Assembly: GCA_009746045.1 (NCBI GenBank)
Contig: RPFO01000213.1
Span: forward strand, 13,793,721 to 13,857,720
Length of the DNA: 64,000 bases
Reading direction: 5' to 3'
Origin: Mesostigma viride
Taxonomy: Eukaryota > Streptophyta > Mesostigmatophyceae > Mesostigmatales > Mesostigmataceae
Shown piece by piece: positions 42,782 through 54,594 of the stretch (position 1 is the stretch's first letter; each line of letters begins with the position of its first letter). The notes under the pieces were generated by a model. The model did not search any database and was not told the DNA's origin. It worked only from the letters and a program-made list of their open reading frames with translations. The position numbers were made by a program, and so were the translations under genes.

Positions 42782-43928
42782 GTGTGTTTTCCTTGCACCG
42801 AGCTCTCTATCTTCTATTTTACTAGTGGCACCGTAGTGTATGGGGTCATGCTCATGGTGGCTGCGCGAACAGGACCATGAGGTGGGCCAATCTATCGCTA
42901 ATTTTATTTCTAGAGGTACGGCCATTGATGTGGTCACAAAACTATGCTGTCAGGGGGTTGTGGGTGAACCCTGGATAGGGCCTTAAAGACCCTCAGGCCT
43001 CGGAAGAGAGCTGCATATTCGCCCAAACCTGCCTATGAGGCATCGCAGCAGCATCCGCTTTGTGTCAGCCTACCTATTGTCATATTGCACCCAAAGTTGG
43101 GCCTGCACCATGATGCAGAGAGAGAGTCCTCTGTGGCCTGTCCGCTTGAGGCCATGAGAGAAGCTAGGGCTCCCTCCCTCCTCGTTGTGTATAGGGGTTG
43201 AAGGTTCCTTCATGAGTCCCGTTGTGACTATTATTTAACATGGCGTGTACAGCCGTTTGCACGTCATGAATGTCACCTTCAAGCCTCACAGCAAAAACCA
43301 TGCCTAACAGCTATGGAACATGAACCGTCGGGGGGGGCCTTGCCGAAGCCTATTTAATGAAGCTCCATGCTATTACAACACGGATGTTAGGATACCCCCC
43401 CTCCCCCGCCCGCCCCCCCCACGTGCCGCGGCACCACGCATATTATGCCACCCCCCATATTATACCACCCATATCATGCCAACCCCCCTATAACACCACC
43501 CATATTATATAACCCCCCATATTACTCCAAACCCCATATAACACCACCCATATTATACTAACCTTAGTGGCATGGCCTCAACCCGTGTGTCGCAAACCAC
43601 CCATATTTACCAACCCTCATGAGTTACTTAGTTAATTTAATTATACCAATCCCCATGGTATGGCCTCAACCTCAACCCATAGGTTAGTTACGTATACCAA
43701 TCCCCATGGTCTGGCCTCAACCTCAACCCATCAGTGAATTAGTTATACCAATCCCCATGGTCTGGCCTCAACCTCAACCCATCGGTTAATTAACTATACC
43801 ACTCCCCATGGTCTGGCCTGAGTGGCCTCAACCTCAACCCATCAGTTAATTGCCAATCCCCATGGTATGGCCTCAACCTCCGGTGTGTCATGAACCACCC
43901 TCACACATTCCACCGCCCAAAAACCCAG
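42782..43928 (+). other. Intron with dispersed repeat and tandem repeats
   Basis: Dispersed repeat copy 3 at 43,110-43,215. CATATTAT(A)CCACCC-type units occur at 43,435-43,560. About five copies of a 50-57-bp unit containing CCCCATGGTCTGGCCTCAAC lie at 43,645-43,895. Confidence 0.8.
43110..43215 (+). repeat. Dispersed repeat, copy 3
   Basis: CATGATGCAGAGAGAGAGTC, CTCCTCGTTGTGTATAGGGG, TTGAAGGTTCCTTCATGAG; same order as copies 1 and 2. Confidence 0.7.
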
Positions 43929-44081
43929 GTGGAGCACGTGGCAGAGTCTGTGCTGGCGGCGGCCGACACGGCGCTGATTGCTGGCTTCCCGCGCTCGCAG
44001 GAGGCGGCCGAGGTGCGCTGGGATGCCGCCATGTGTGCGATGGAGAATGCGCGCGACGCCGACGCGTGCGGCCACCTGGAC
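43929..44081 (+). CDS. Transglycosylase exon G
   Basis: Acceptor aaacccag; 51 codons: VEHVAESVLAAADTALIAGF, PRSQEAAEVRWDAAMCAMEN, ARDADACGHLD; donor GAC|gtgagt. Phase 0 both ends. TPR-like helix pair. Confidence 0.8.
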
Positions 44082-45332
44082 GTGAGTGGGGAGTTAGAAC
44101 ATTTAGTTACAGTTTGATTGAGAGTAAAACAAAAAGCCTCCTGGATGTGAGTAGAAGGGTGCAGCGGGGGCTGCTTCACTGCCTCCTCGTTTCCAAAGGG
44201 ATCATTATTGGCAGCAGGCAGATTAGGCATCTGGAGGTGAGTTCAGAGGAAGATCAATTTTATAGCTTAAGCGAGAATAAAAAGGGTTGGGCCCCTGTAT
44301 GTGAGTGCAAGTCACCCAGTGGCCTGCTTCTTGGCTACCTCTTTGGGTCGATAAGTTATTCTTTGTGTCAGGTGCGTTGGGCACATGGACATGAGTGAGA
44401 CTAAGGCGTCGGCCCTTGGATTGGGGCGAGGGGGTGGTGGGTGGGGCAGGGTCGTGGGTTTAGGGCAGAGCAGTGGGAGGGGGCAGGGTAGTGGGGTAAA
44501 TGCTGTTGTATGGTTGGCACAGTATACTGTCGTAAGAGACGCTTAGCGGTATAGGAGACAATGAGCAGGTGGGCATGCGGCGAGCCGCTCAGTCCCATGA
44601 CACGGCTTGCCCGTTACATTACGAAACTGGCCAAATGGTCATATGATGGTGATCATTATAACGCAACAGTATATCTATAGTATATCTATAATAGTATAAC
44701 GCAATAGTATATCTATAGTATGTAATAGTGACAATGTGATCATGATAACGCAATAGTATATCTATAGTATATAATAGTGACAATGTGATCATGATAACGC
44801 AATAGTATATATTTATAGTATATACTAGTGACAATGTGATCATAATGCAAACATAGCCATTGCAATGCATTTCGAAACAGACAAAGTGATCATAGCAGAT
44901 CATAGTGATCAAAGTGATCATACCAGCCAAAGTAAGGATACACTTTACTCACAAGTGGCCAGACCGTAGCAACCGCAAGCAGTGCAAGTCTGCCTTGTTC
45001 GTGCTGGCCGCGTGGCAGATTCCTTCCGATTGGTGTGCGCATGCCTTATTTATGTGTTTGGTAGCCCCCGCCTTGATCTTGGCATTATCTTTCCAACCTC
45101 GCGCCACCTGGTACACGGCCCGTCCCTGACCTTCTGCTTTTCTCTGGCCTGCTCGCATGCTGCGTGGCCTCTGTTCTTGGCGTGCCCGTGTGCTGCGTGG
45201 CCTCTGTTCTTGGCGTGCCCGCATGCTGCGTGGCCTCTGTTGTCCTCACGCCACCTGGCATACCGCCCGTCCCTAACCTTCTGCTTTTGTCTGGCGTGCC
45301 TGCATGCTGCGTGGCATGGCCCATGTGCGCAG
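44082..45332 (+). other. Intron with A/T-rich and GC-rich tandem repeats
   Basis: 44,640-44,860 holds four imperfect copies of an A/T-rich unit of about 57 bp (GATCATGATAACGCAATAG). 45,155-45,240 holds a 33-bp unit marked GCTGCGTGGCCTCTGTTCTT repeated three times. No exon seen. Confidence 0.75.
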
Positions 45333-45386
45333 GCCATCATTGACAGCCGCGTCAACAGCGGGTTCGTGGCGGGGGCGCTCTACTGG
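45333..45386 (+). CDS. Transglycosylase exon H
   Basis: Acceptor atgtgcgcag; AIIDSRVNSGFVAGALYW; donor TGG|gtgagt. Phase 0. The final ALYW joins RARLHRW of exon I to give the YWRAR signature of Slt superhelix repeats. Confidence 0.8.
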
Positions 45387-45904
45387 GTGAGTGGGGGGCG
45401 TTCTACTGGGTGAGTGGGGGGGCGCTTTTCTGGGTGAGTTGCAGTGTTCTGTTGGATGAGTAACAGTCCGTGTTGTGGGCCAACTCAAGTGATCAAACTT
45501 TTGTTATTTAAACTTTTGTCATCCCATTTTAGAAAAGGGTTTGGTCATGAGGTGGCGCATGGACCCCGCAGTTGCCCATGATTCTGCTGTCCCGTCTCAA
45601 CCCCGCTGGCCCCACATCGCTGGCTCAACATCTCCTGTGCTTCCTGACCCCTTGGTTGCGGCCACTGGCCCTTGGCCGTGGCGCATGGACCCTGCTGCTT
45701 TTTGCTCCCATGCGTGTGCCGGTAGCCAACCTTGCGCCATCGTGTTCCTTGCGCCATCGCGTTCCTTGCCGGTGCCCCATCACGTTCCCATGCATGTGCC
45801 TAACCTTGTTCCCATGTGTGTGCCGGTGCCCCACCTTGCTCGCATGCGTGTGCCTATCCTTGCTCGCATGCGTGTGCCGGTATGTAACCGCGCCCCGCCC
45901 TCAG

Positions 45905-45985
45905 CGCGCGCGCCTGCACCGATGGAAAGGGGAGCCTGCACGTGCCCAACGGCTGCTGTCACGGCTTCAGGACCGCTTCCCGCAG
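45905..45985 (+). CDS. Transglycosylase exon I
   Basis: Acceptor ccgccctcag; RARLHRWKGEPARAQRLLSR, LQDRFPQ; donor CAG|gtatgg. Phase 0. With exon J this gives the FPQ-SYYAW helix-turn usual in Slt proteins (P..YY...A). Confidence 0.85.
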
Positions 45986-48220
45986 GTATGGACACGGCTG
46001 CTGCTCTGTAAGGTTAAACTGTGCTGAGGTGGTTTCCCTCATTCGCGGACACGGCTGCTATCAGATGGAATTGTGCCGAGCTTTTGTTGTCTCGCTGATG
46101 TGCGGGCATGGCTGCTGTAGGGTTAAGTTGTGTCGAGCTTTTGTAGTTTCCCTGTGCGAGCATGGCTGCTATGAAATTGAGCTTTGCCAAGCTGTATAGT
46201 AGCTCCTGCTGCTGTGGTTGCGTGGATGTACGTGTGGTTGCAGGTGTGCGTAGATGTTTGGGCATGCATGCCTGTGGTTCTCCCTCTCGTCCGTTTTTGC
46301 AAGAATAAGCCAAAACATTCGCATGTTCTTCTGGAGTTAAGGGGATTGCGTTGTTGCAAAGTCCCCGCACTCAAAGCACTTGGAGCCCGGCCGCATGTGT
46401 GCATGGATGCATGTATGTGTGTGCGCGCATGCATTTGTGTGCGTTTGCGCACGCGCATGGCCAGCCCAGGCCGTCGGGATTGCAGCGGTGGTCAGTAGGC
46501 CATTAGGCTCGTGGTCAACGACAGGAGCGAGGGCAGCCGTGTGGCGTGCTTTTAATGGACTTTTGTGGCGCTTTTGCTTCTTTTAAAAAAATTAATCAAT
46601 GTGGCGTGGGTCATACACAATGGCAGGTTGTCCATGGGTGTGGCACCTGGGCTTGCTCTCGCGGCTTATCAATCCAGCAAGGACAGCCTAATGCGGAAAT
46701 ATGGGATGCTTGTGGGGACAGGTATTGGTTGTTCGGTGGCTGGATGTTGATGTTGGAAGACTTTGCGTGTGTTCTCTCGATTGATTGGCCGACTGCCCAT
46801 CTGGTTACGGTTGGAAACATTACATATGGAAACATAGTCCTGTCGGTCCGCTGTGCCAATGCCCCTTGGCTCGCCTGCCACAATCCCATGGGAAGCGGGT
46901 ACGGCATGCCTGTAACGTGCCAAGCCTATCAGCCAGGCACGTGTGAAAGATCGTCTCCTAATTAACGGGACTGTATTCCCGGTATTGATAGACGCCTGAG
47001 AATAGAATGTAGTCACAGCACTAAGGGCTACTTGCTGCCATCACAGCGTAGGCCCTGGGGCATTACAATTTACCTTCTTGAATACTTCAGCTTGTGTTCA
47101 TACACAAAGGGTTATGACAGACATGGATTCATTAGAATACGTTGAGGTTACGTCGAATGTGATTGACAACGTCCGAACCTTCCGAGGACCTCCACCCTCG
47201 CTTGCCTTTACGCCAAGCAGTGCCACTAGGTCGGCGCTGGCTGATCCACTCTTGTGGCCCAAATTCACCCTCACGAAGTTACGGCCTTAAGTTCATTGTA
47301 GCGTGCCGAACTACGGGTCGAACATAGGGCTGATCCGGCCACTGTCCATGTCCTTGGCAACAAGGGGGTTGGCTTGCGATAATGTTGTCTTTGCACTATT
47401 CCTCGGACACACATCTATCGATACATCTCCCAATATCGCCAGTGTTACCAGTAGATATCAGTCACCAACAGACACGTAGCCATGTATGTCACAAGGTGCT
47501 GACTTGGAATAACTCTAGGCTACATTTGACGATAGCTATAGCTACTCTTTTGTTTGTATCTTTCTACCTATTCATCCTTTTGTGAAACTTCCAAGTGCTC
47601 GCCAGGCTCTACCCTAGTCGGCACGCTACAATGCCCTCGTCATGGCAGTACTAAGAATAGCCGGCGCTAATCATGCCTGATGACATGCAGTCGCCAGTAA
47701 AAGCTATTCTACAGCGTGGCTGTAGCCAACCATGGGCCTGTAGCCAACCACGGTTGTGAGGCATGGGGTCCGTTCTTGTGGCAGCGGCAGCTTTATGTCT
47801 TAGTTGGTTTCATGGCAGCTAAGACTATATGGCTGCCCTGTCTGACTCTATGTGGCTGCTCTATGTGGCTGCTTAATGGCAGCAATAGTTTCATGGCAGC
47901 TAAGACTATATGGCTGCCCTATCTGACTCTATGCGGCTGCTCTATATGGCTGCTTAATGGCAGCAATAGTTTCATGGCAGCAAAGACTATATGGCTGCCC
48001 TATCTGACTCGATGTGGCTGCTCTATATGGCTGCTTGATGGCATCAATAGTTTCATGGCAGCTAAGCCTTGATGGCAGCAGTAGTTTCATGGCAGCCGTG
48101 GCTCGATGACAAAGGTGACATATCCTGTCCCTCGCCTCCCTCGCCCCCCCGCCCACCCTGCCCATCCCGCCCGCCGGCCCACCCCGGTCACCCTTTGGGG
48201 CTGCACTTGTGCCCCCGCAG
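45986..48220 (+). other. Intron with two tandem-repeat blocks
   Basis: 46,020-46,195 has three ~60-bp copies around CATGGCTGCT. 47,810-48,090 has about four copies of an ~80-bp unit around TTTCATGGCAGCTAAGACTA and TATGGCTGCC. 46,550-47,700 is different in composition, with open frames of 139 and 70 codons that resemble nothing I know; it could be an old insertion. Confidence 0.6.
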
Positions 48221-48640
48221 TCCTATTACGCGTGGTGCGCAGCCTCATTGGCGCCTCCAGCCACCAGCGCCAACGCACCCGCATCCGCCACGACTGGGAG
48301 AGCTGCCGGGTCAACCACCATCCATCGCGATGCCACCTCCCCCCCGAGCTCTCGTGCTGCCAATGGCCAAGACCTGGCCTCCGCCCTCGGCGTCGACATC
48401 AGCGCCACGCGCGCGCCTGGCTGGATGCTCAAGCGGCGGGGCCCCTCCCTGCCCAACGCAGCTCTGGATGGCAGCGCGCTGCTGCGGCAGGCCGGTGACA
48501 GGTGGCGGCACGCAACCACCGGCTGGGCGCGGGCGCTGGCGCCGCTGATGCTGGCAGCTGGGTTGGGCCGGGAGCAGGCCCCTCCACTCCCTGTGGGCTC
48601 CATTCAGCTGCGGCGGCTGTACCAGTCGGGGCGCTTTGCG
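48221..48640 (+). CDS. Transglycosylase exon J (linker domain)
   Basis: Acceptor tgcccccgcag; 140 codons. SYYAWCAASLAP is followed by a low-complexity Ala/Ser/Thr insert, then LASALGVDISATRAPGWMLK, ALLRQAGDRWRHATTGWARA, LAPLMLAAGL and SIQLRRLYQSGRFA; donor GCG|gtgcgt. Phase 0. The Leu/Tyr-rich helices match the linker region before the catalytic domain. Confidence 0.85.
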
Positions 48641-50219
48641 GTGCGTGCGGTAGGAGTTTGCTTATCATCTCGTTTTGTGTGTGGTGATGGATGGGCGTGA
48701 CTATGGTTGAGTGTGGTGCCAGGCGGGCTCTTCGATGTGCATTCTTGTGTGGTTACCGTGTGCGCGTTCGCTGGTGCATGTTTGCACGTACTAGTATGAT
48801 GCATGCAGAGGTTGTGTGTCCGCAGTTTAGTCAAAATGCTCGTCTTGTCTTGTGATGGTAGGTGCGCTGGGGTCAGTCTATGCGCCACGTCAACAATACA
48901 CGTCGCTTAAGCTATCGCTTAAAGCTATCTCTTATAGAGTACCAGTCCAAGCGTGGTGCTTGCGTGCATGTCTCACGGTGGTGCACGAGTGTGGCTGCTA
49001 CTCGCTTTGGTATGGGCTTGGGGACAAGATCGACACCGAGTCCGAGGGAACAAGGCGGGAAGTGGGGGGGGATGAGAGACACTTGAGTTGGTCGGTGGGG
49101 GAGGGCAAAGAGAAAGCAGGAAATGGAGGGGTGGAGAGAGAGGCTTAGCCTGTCTGGATGAATTATCTAAGTCTTGCCAGCTAACCGTGGCAACTAGCGG
49201 CTTTTCCCGCTGCGTGTGGGACTTCACTGCGCGACCGCTGCGTGTGGGGCCTTATTGCGGGACCGGATTTGCTGCATCAGTCGGTGGCTTTCCATTCAGT
49301 TTCGAATGCCTCGTTTCATCCTGCGAGTTTCATTTTTCTCATGCTTCCTCTTTTCTGGTTGCTTCCACTGCATGGGCCCCTGGGCTTCCCCCCTCTCCTA
49401 GCTTTTGGTGGGCTTCTCTTACACCTCCCCCATCCGTCCTCCTTCCTTGTCTCACCTTCAAACCTGCCTCGCCCCTCAGATCCTTGGTATACCCCCCATG
49501 TTCCCCCCAAATGTTGGTCGTCTGCGTACAAGGCCCTTGGTTTGTCCGTCATCGTCTCCCCTGCCTTCAGGCTCCTGCATCCTGCATCTTTTATTTACCC
49601 TTCATGTCCCCGCCCATGCCCACTCATGCCCGCCAATGCCCGCCCATGCCCGCCCATGCCCGCCCATGTCCGCTCATGCCCGCCCATGCCCGCCCATGCC
49701 CGCCCACGCCCGCTCATGCCCGCCCATGACCGCCCATGACCGCCCATGACCGCCCATGACCGCCCATGACCGCTCCTGCCCGCTCCTGCCCGCCCATGAC
49801 CGCCCATGACCGCCCATGCACGCCCATGCACACCCATGCACGCCCATGCACGCCCATGCACGCCCATGCACGCCCATGCACGCCCATGCACGCCCATGCA
49901 CGCCCATGCACGCCCTTGCACGCCCATGCACGCCCATGCACGCCCATGCACGCCCATGCCTGCCCATGCCCGCCAATGCACGCCCATGCCTGCCCATGCC
50001 CGCCCATGACCGCCAATGCTCGCCAATGCCCGCCAATGCCTGCCCCATACTCCCATCAATTCACACCAATTACTGGCGACAATATTGCAACTTTTGGACG
50101 CTGCGTCGCTCTACCTACCCTTGCCGGTATTCCCTTGCCGAAATATTCCTTCTCCTCTGGCCACGCATCCCTTCTCCTCTGGCCACGCATCATTTCTCCT
50201 CACGCCACCCACCCACCAG
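48641..50219 (+). other. Intron with 10-bp minisatellite
   Basis: 49,611-50,045 holds about 43 copies of a 10-bp unit (CGCCCATGCC, later CGCCCATGCA). The remainder is T/G-rich and featureless. Confidence 0.9.
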
Positions 50220-50329
50220 GAGGCGTGGGACCACTGGCAGCGCCACGACTACGTCAACGAGCGCGACCCCTCCCTGGCGGAAGCTCTCACCGATGCGCTG
50301 CTGCGGCTGTCTGTCGGCGACACGCAGAG
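50220..50329 (+). CDS. Transglycosylase exon K
   Basis: Acceptor cacccaccag; EAWDHWQRHDYVNERDPSLA, EALTDALLRLSVGDTQ and two bases (AG) before donor gtgggt; exon L supplies the third. Confidence 0.85.
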
Positions 50330-51036
50330 GTGGGTGGGTCTCGGTAGCTAGTGTAGGTACTCTAGCTACTGAAGCTGCTTTAGCGACGCAGTTGTGGGTG
50401 GTGACACGCAGAGGTATGTGGGCCACTTGAGCTACTGAAGCTACGCAGAGGTGGGTCATTGAAGCATCGCAAGTGTCAGCATGGTGGGTGGACATGGTCA
50501 CTTGCAACAGCCGCAATGAGAAGTGGGCCACTACAAGTGGGCGTGTGAAGGTCCATCAGCGTTTGGGTGGCCAATCATGTGCACCAGCTGGCTTGGGCCT
50601 AGCACTCATGCGTTTGTGTGTGGAGGGGAGGGTATATTGTTGCAGCTTGCCAATGCTGCCCTTTTTTTTTTTTTTTTTTGACTTGTCGTGATGAGCTGGT
50701 TAGCTGAATCTACCGTGATGTGCGGGACATGTCTTGCACTGCCATATGCTATGATGCCTCATAGGATTATTACGCATCGCCTCATAGGGCTGTGGGCATG
50801 GCCGGGGGTGGGGGTTGGGAGGGCGATGGTGCCTCATGACGCTGCAGTGCAGCCATGGTTATTGCCTGGTGCTATTTGTAATTCTAACGCCGCCACCACC
50901 ATATGCACCTTCACTACTTGCCCCTCACAATCATTGCTCACCCCCCCCACACACCCCTTCAACATTTCGGCCCCTGCGTGCAACAAATCTGCTCCTACAC
51001 CATCACAATCGGATGCACCATCAACATTATGACCAG
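50330..51036 (+). other. Intron
   Basis: CGCAGAGGT-type near-repeats of the exon K donor region recur at 50,405-50,455. A 17-base poly-T run lies at 50,662-50,679. Nothing else. Confidence 0.6.
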
Positions 51037-51103
51037 GGGCATGCTCGACCTGTCAGAGTCGTACCACCGCGCCAAGTCACCCGCTGAAGTGGCGCTCTGC
51101 CTG
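51037..51103 (+). CDS. Transglycosylase exon L
   Basis: Acceptor ttatgaccag; completes Arg, then GMLDLSESYHRAKSPAEVAL CL; donor CTG|gtgcgt. Ends phase 0. Confidence 0.8.
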
Positions 51104-52171
51104 GTGCGTGGATGTGTGCTTGACATGTACTCAGAATTATTTAAATTTCTATCTGTTTGTGGTGCTCCTTTAAATGATTGGTTCATCCTCATATTACATG
51201 GCCATAGATTTTGTTCTTTTTATTACCATGGTTTCTATCGGTATATTTTGTTAGGGATCTTTTTACTGATCCCAACAAAGATCCTGAGGTTTTTCAGGGT
51301 GGGTGCCTCGCCGGATGGCCTTACAATTGACCTCATGTCGTCCTAAAAGTAAAGACCATGTAACCCTCGCCTCGCACCATGGTGCCACTGGCTTCGCTTT
51401 GTTGATGCATTGTTTGTTTGCTGGTGCCTTGTTGTTGGTGCCTTGTTTGCTGGTGCCTTGTTTGTTGGCGCCTTGTTTGTTGGCGCCTCGTTTGTTGGCG
51501 CCTCGTTTGTTGGCGCCTTATTTGTTGGCGCCTTTTTTGCTGGTGCCTTGTTTGTTTGTTTGTTTGTTTGTTTGTTTGTTTGTTTGTTTGTTTGTTTGTT
51601 TGTTTGTTTGTTTGTTTGTTTGTTTGTTTGTTTGTTTGTTTGTTTGTTTGTTTGTTTGTTTGTTTGTTTGTTTGTTTGTTTGTTTGTTTGTTTGTTTGTT
51701 TGTTTGTTTGTTTGTTTGTTTGTTTGTTTGTTTGTTTGTTTGTTTGTTTGTTTGTTTGTTTGTTGGTGCCTTGTTTGTTGGTGCCTTGTTTGTTGGTGCC
51801 TTGTTTGTTGGTGCCTTGTTTGTTGGTGCCTTGTTTGTTGGAGCCTTGTTTGTTGGTGCCTTGTTTGCTGGTGCCTTGTTTGCTGGTGCCTTGTTTGTTT
51901 GTGCCTTGTTTGTTTGTGCCTTGTTTGTTGGAGCCTTGTTTGTTGGTGCCTTGTTTGTTTGCTGGTGCCTTGTTTGTTTGTGCCTTGTTTGCTTGTGCCT
52001 TGTTTGTTGGAGCCTTGTTTGTTGGTGCCTTGTTTGTTGGTGCCTTGTTTGTTGGTGCCTTGTTTGGTTGCTGGTGCCTTGCATCCGGCATCTCATACCG
52101 CCCTCCGGCACCTCATCCTCTCCTTCCACGTTGAGACCTGCCCTGCTGCATCACACCCCACATTCGACCAG
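51104..52171 (+). other. Intron with (TTTG)n and 15-bp minisatellite
   Basis: A TGTT tetranucleotide run of more than 50 copies occupies 51,550-51,765. It is bracketed on both sides (51,405-51,550 and 51,765-52,080) by a 15-bp unit TTGTTGGTGCCTTGT and variants. The long Phe/Val/Cys/Leu frame through it is an artefact that happens to run into exon M. Confidence 0.9.
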
Positions 52172-52816
52172 AGCCTGGAGCGCTGCCCCTCCTTTCTGCG
52201 CGCCGTCTACCCCCTCAGCTCCTCGCACTTCCGGGGCCACCTGCCCGCCAAGCCGCACACAGGCGCTGCGGGCGCCGCCGTGGCCGTGGCGTACGCTGGC
52301 AGCGACACAGCGACAAATGACAACAACAACCAGGCGCCGACAAGCCCCCGGCGCCGTCATTGGGTTTGGTCCGGCGTCAACGGTGGCCAAGGCCAGAGCA
52401 CAGACAAGGGTAGAGTCAAGGACACGGATCATCGCAAGGCTGGCCTCATGGCGCAGCTGCGCTGGGGGTGGGCTGGCGGGGCCATGCCTGGTCGTGGGGG
52501 CGATGACACCTGGCGGCCTGGGGGGTGGGTGATGCCCCCAGGGGTCTCTCACGTCTTTGCGGCCGTGCCATGGTTGCAGCAGCGGCAGCCTGAAGGCGAC
52601 CCTGTATCCTCCCCCTCTAAAAGACCGTCGGGTGGTGGCCCTGGGAGCCAACTGTCAGGGGACGCCAGGGTCAAGGCAGCGGGTGCCACTGGTGTCGCGC
52701 CTGGCGCTGCACCCTCCACCCGAGGGGATGCGGGCGACGGTGACTGGGAGCGTGTTCTATTTTGGTCGCGGCAGCACGAGGTGGACCCCCTGCTCGTCAT
52801 GGCCCTCATCCGCCAG
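52172..52816 (+). CDS. Transglycosylase exon M (start of catalytic domain)
   Basis: Acceptor attcgaccag; 215 codons. SLERCPSFLRAVYPLSSSHF begins the YP segment that precedes SLT domains. A ~165-residue low-complexity insert rich in Gly, Ala, Arg and Asn follows. The exon ends DWERVLFWSRQHEVDP, LLVMALIRQ, the conserved LL.ALIRQ helix just before the catalytic Glu. Donor CAG|gtgggt. The insert is absent from bacterial Slt proteins and probably forms a disordered loop. Confidence 0.88.
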
Positions 52817-53784
52817 GTGGGTGCGCAGGGGGGGGGGAAGGGGAGGAAAGGATGGAGGGAGGGTAGTAGGATGCAGCATAGGTTATACTGTGTTGTGTGC
52901 ATGTTGGCGGCGTGGCACGTCGAGCAGGGGGGTGAGGGGAGTGGCTTGTCGAAGGGCCCTACATGAGATGGCGTCCACTGCACGATCAAGGTACCGCGGA
53001 TTTTGAGGGAGCTATAAGTAGGATTATCTGCCTTATGCTCATGCGGCCGCTGTAGGTTTGCTAGTACTAGGGACCCCGACCCAGAACGGACTGCCCTCGT
53101 GAAGCCCACTTATGGAGTAGAAGGATCTGCCCTGTGTCCAGCATGTGTGGGTGGGGGGTGCTCGTAGGGCACACCATGGTAGATTCCCTGGTGTTTAAGT
53201 CCTTTCTTTTATTTCCGTCCTCCTCCTAAGAGTGGACGTGAGCTTGTGCAGAGTGCAGGCGCGCATGGGTGGCAAGTTTTCATCGCCTGCCCATCCTCGC
53301 CTGCCCATCCTGCCCATCCTGCCCATCCTGCCCATCCTGCCCATCCTGCCCATCCTGCCCATCCTGCCCATCCTGCCCATCCTGCCCATCCTGCCCATCC
53401 TGCCCATCCTATCCGTCCTATCCATCTGATCCATCCGATTGATGGCATTTGTCACCTATCCAGACCTTTTCGAAACCATTTCGTTGTTACTCTGCTCTTG
53501 GCCCCTATCCTCTACTCACCCACTCGAAATCCCATGGGCAGTCCCTTGTTATCCACCGAGCGCAGGCCCTTGTAACACTTGCAACATAAAGCGTGCCACG
53601 CATGCTCTTCTACCCATCTACGGATCGCCGCCACTGCAACGCTGCATGTACTTCTCTTGTGCACCTTGCATGAACCACATTTACTCGCTAATTGCCTCCT
53701 CTGTTTCTGTGCATTTGGCTGCATCGGGCTGCATCCACGGCGGGCTGCTGCATCTTGTTTCTTCTTGCAACCGCGGCGCGGCAG
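52817..53784 (+). other. Intron with 9-bp minisatellite
   Basis: 53,286-53,412 holds about 14 copies of CTGCCCATC. The rest has no recognised feature. Confidence 0.85.
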
Positions 53785-53841
53785 GAGTCTGGTTTCAACA
53801 CAATGGCGGTGTCCCAGACAGGGGCCCGCGGCCTCATGCAG
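53785..53841 (+). CDS. Transglycosylase exon N (catalytic Glu and GLMQ)
   Basis: Acceptor cggcgcggcag; ESGFNTMAVSQTGARGLMQ; donor CAG|gtacgc. The first codon (53,785-53,787) is the catalytic Glu of the RQES motif, split from RQ of exon M by the intron. S(x)TGARGLMQ is the second SLT motif. This 19-codon exon is the strongest evidence for the family. Confidence 0.95.
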
Positions 53842-54432
53842 GTACGCGGCCTTCAGCAGGAGGGCGAAGAGGTTTATAAAGGCTTAAGTATAACCCACTC
53901 ATATTCATTTATAACTTATTCTCTTCTGGTCACCAAAAATGTGCCAAGGAGCTTCCCATCGTGCCTCCTCTGGGCTTCACGTTTCAACACAAAGGCCTCT
54001 GTGATGAACGTCTTCCATGGGTGCCCCACGTGTTATGCAAAGTGGTGACAGCTTGTGCTTCTGCTCCTTGAGCCTCCTATTCGTCCCGCTGTGCTTGTGG
54101 CATACATGGATGGGGTATGAACATGAATTTTTTTGGCACATCTCAGGGGATGTGTGAAGGTGGCATTTTTCTATATGATCAAGTGTGTTCATGTGCAATA
54201 TGATCAAGTATGTATGCTCGATGCGATCAAGTGCAGATATATGATCCCAGTGCTACCATGGCCACGCTTGGTTAGCGACGCACGCCGCATGCTTTGCTCA
54301 ATCGGTTCCGCTCCCTACTCTTTCTTTCAGTTTTATAAAGATGCCCTCGTGACGTTCCTCATCACACGATCTCGCGCTTTGCTCCACGTTCCCGTGTTTC
54401 TTCTTCGGCACCGTCTCCATGGGCGTTGCCAG
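53842..54432 (+). other. Intron
   Basis: No repeats of note and no exon. ATGATCAAGT-type units recur three times at 54,174-54,245. Confidence 0.5.
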
Positions 54433-54520
54433 CTCATGCCATCCACGTCCACGTGGGTGGCCAAGGTGCTGGGAATGAGGTCCTACAGCCTGCACAACGC
54501 CGAGGATAACCTGCGCCTGG
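54433..54520 (+). CDS. Transglycosylase exon O
   Basis: Acceptor gttgccag; LMPSTSTWVAKVLGMRSYSL, HNAEDNLRLG with one base of the Gly codon before donor gtaaga. LMP.T...A..LG and N..LG are standard SLT-domain positions following GLMQ. Confidence 0.93.
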
Positions 54521-54594
54521 GTAAGACAAGTGTCGTTCTTCACAAGATGACTGGATTGACTCAACATAGCTGTCACCTAATGAAGCCTTTGACA

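Noticed and set aside
46546-47290. Protein-coding exons in the long intron (frames of 139 and 70 codons)
   Set aside because: No flanking splice sites in phase with the transglycosylase, and no recognisable motif; left as unassigned intron sequence.
49595-50059. Minus-strand Gly/Arg/Ala/Trp repeat protein
   Set aside because: Translation of a 10-bp minisatellite; all frames stay open for the same reason.
51303-52966. A 518-codon Phe/Cys/Leu/Val-rich membrane protein
   Set aside because: The hydrophobic part is a TTTG microsatellite and 15-bp minisatellite; only 52,172-52,816 is a real exon.
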